The notes under the pieces were generated by a model. It ran no database searches. It was not told where the DNA came from and saw only the letters and a list, made by a program, of their open reading frames with translations. Position numbers and translations under genes: made by a program. A stretch of 64,000 nt of DNA from Pararge aegeria (lineage: Eukaryota > Arthropoda > Insecta > Lepidoptera > Nymphalidae). The number at the start of each line of letters is the position of its first letter. Position 1 is the stretch's first letter. The stretch is taken from the NCBI RefSeq assembly GCF_905163445.1, contig NC_053190.1:1986501-2050500 (forward strand), written 5' to 3'. Shown here piece after piece: positions 63,501 to 64,000 of the stretch.

Positions 63501-64000
63501 ATAAAGCTTATTGTCCACAAAGCGAAGATAGCTTCACTCAACACCTTACGAATTATCTTTATAATAAAAGTTTATAAGATCAAAATCTTTTCACCTGACG
63601 ATTTATATAGATAAATCGCTAGGTGTAAAGTGAAGCCTAGTTAAATTATTCGGGCTTTCTCCAACCGAGGCGTCAATGGCACTGACAAAGGTCATTCATA
63701 TTGTACTTCGCGCTCGGCCGCCCACACTAATTCGGATTATGCCTATTGTCCACCGGCGTAGGCTCAGTGTGGACCTGCCCTGAATTCTATACAGGGTGTG
63801 TGAAAAGGGCGCGGACGCTATTCAGTAATCAGACAATTGTTTGAGGTATTTCATCAAACATCAATTCAGAATTTCGTATTTTGGTCGCGTATTTCAGTAG
63901 GAATGCTGCATGCGAGCGGACGGACTATTGTATGTAATTCCAAATTATGAATATGCGAAATGTTGAATTGTTCTTCGTTAGTCTGCGAGTAAATAAATTT
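63501..64000. other. Nothing recognised
   Basis: An ATTTATATAGATAAAT palindrome with inverted flanks (TTTCACCTGACG... / ...CGCTAGGTGTAAAG) lies near 63589-63630; otherwise no feature. Confidence 0.4.

Noticed and set aside
1..64000. A novel multi-gene host or defence system
   Set aside because: Apart from the Copia polyprotein, no intact protein-coding gene is recognisable, so nothing supports a multi-gene system.

Overview
This is AT-rich eukaryotic intergenic DNA, packed with transposable-element relics of the kinds common in moths and butterflies: tRNA-headed SINEs, RTE-like and R1-like LINE tails, LINE ends with a GACTTT tail, and Helitron-like TC...CTAG units. I infer a lepidopteran nuclear genome, probably a butterfly, because one SINE resembles the Metulj type described from Heliconius; this is recognition from memory, not a database match. 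I see no host protein-coding gene, rRNA, functional tRNA or CRISPR array.

The only complete coding unit is a Ty1/Copia-type LTR retrotransposon on the minus strand at 33007-37483. It has two 144-bp LTRs that read as identical, a 5-bp target-site duplication (CAAAC), a primer-binding site matching the anticodon region of initiator tRNA-Met, a polypurine tract, and one uninterrupted gag-pol frame from an ATG at 37234 to TAG at 33275 (1,319 codons). Every catalytic motif I looked for is present, so it looks like a recent and possibly still competent insertion.

Layout. 0-9 kb: SINEs, a duplicated segment (5.9 and 6.7 kb) and an inverted pair of Helitron-like units (7.3-8.2 kb). 9-14 kb: LINE 3' coding relics (RTE-like, Jockey/CR1-like, R1-like). 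15.9-17.6 kb: a 300-bp-arm inverted repeat mixed with an AAGCTT-containing repeat family. 22.6-24 kb: a Helitron-like unit followed by a nest of SINEs. 26-27 kb: an RTE-like relic beside a perfect 24-bp-arm palindrome. 33-37.5 kb: the Copia element. 38.5-40.3 kb: duplicated segments. 43.4-44.2 kb: an RTE-like relic interrupted by an R1-like insertion with a 14-bp target duplication. 49.9-51.1 kb: an inverted repeat of SINE plus another repeat. 54.6-55.6 kb: tandem and long-period repeats. 61.1-61.4 kb: a poly(A)-tailed insertion with a 15-bp target duplication inside an AAGCTT-family copy.

Working names used here: SINE-1 (tRNA head, GATGAT tail), SINE-2 (head ending in a GACGACC-type start, long body), SINE-3 (Metulj-like), SINE-4 (head only seen), AAGCTT family (unclassified, at least 12 copies), and GACTTT LINE. 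I found no convincing new biological system. The most useful signals are the intact Copia element, the datable nested insertions, the Helitron-like units and the unclassified AAGCTT family.
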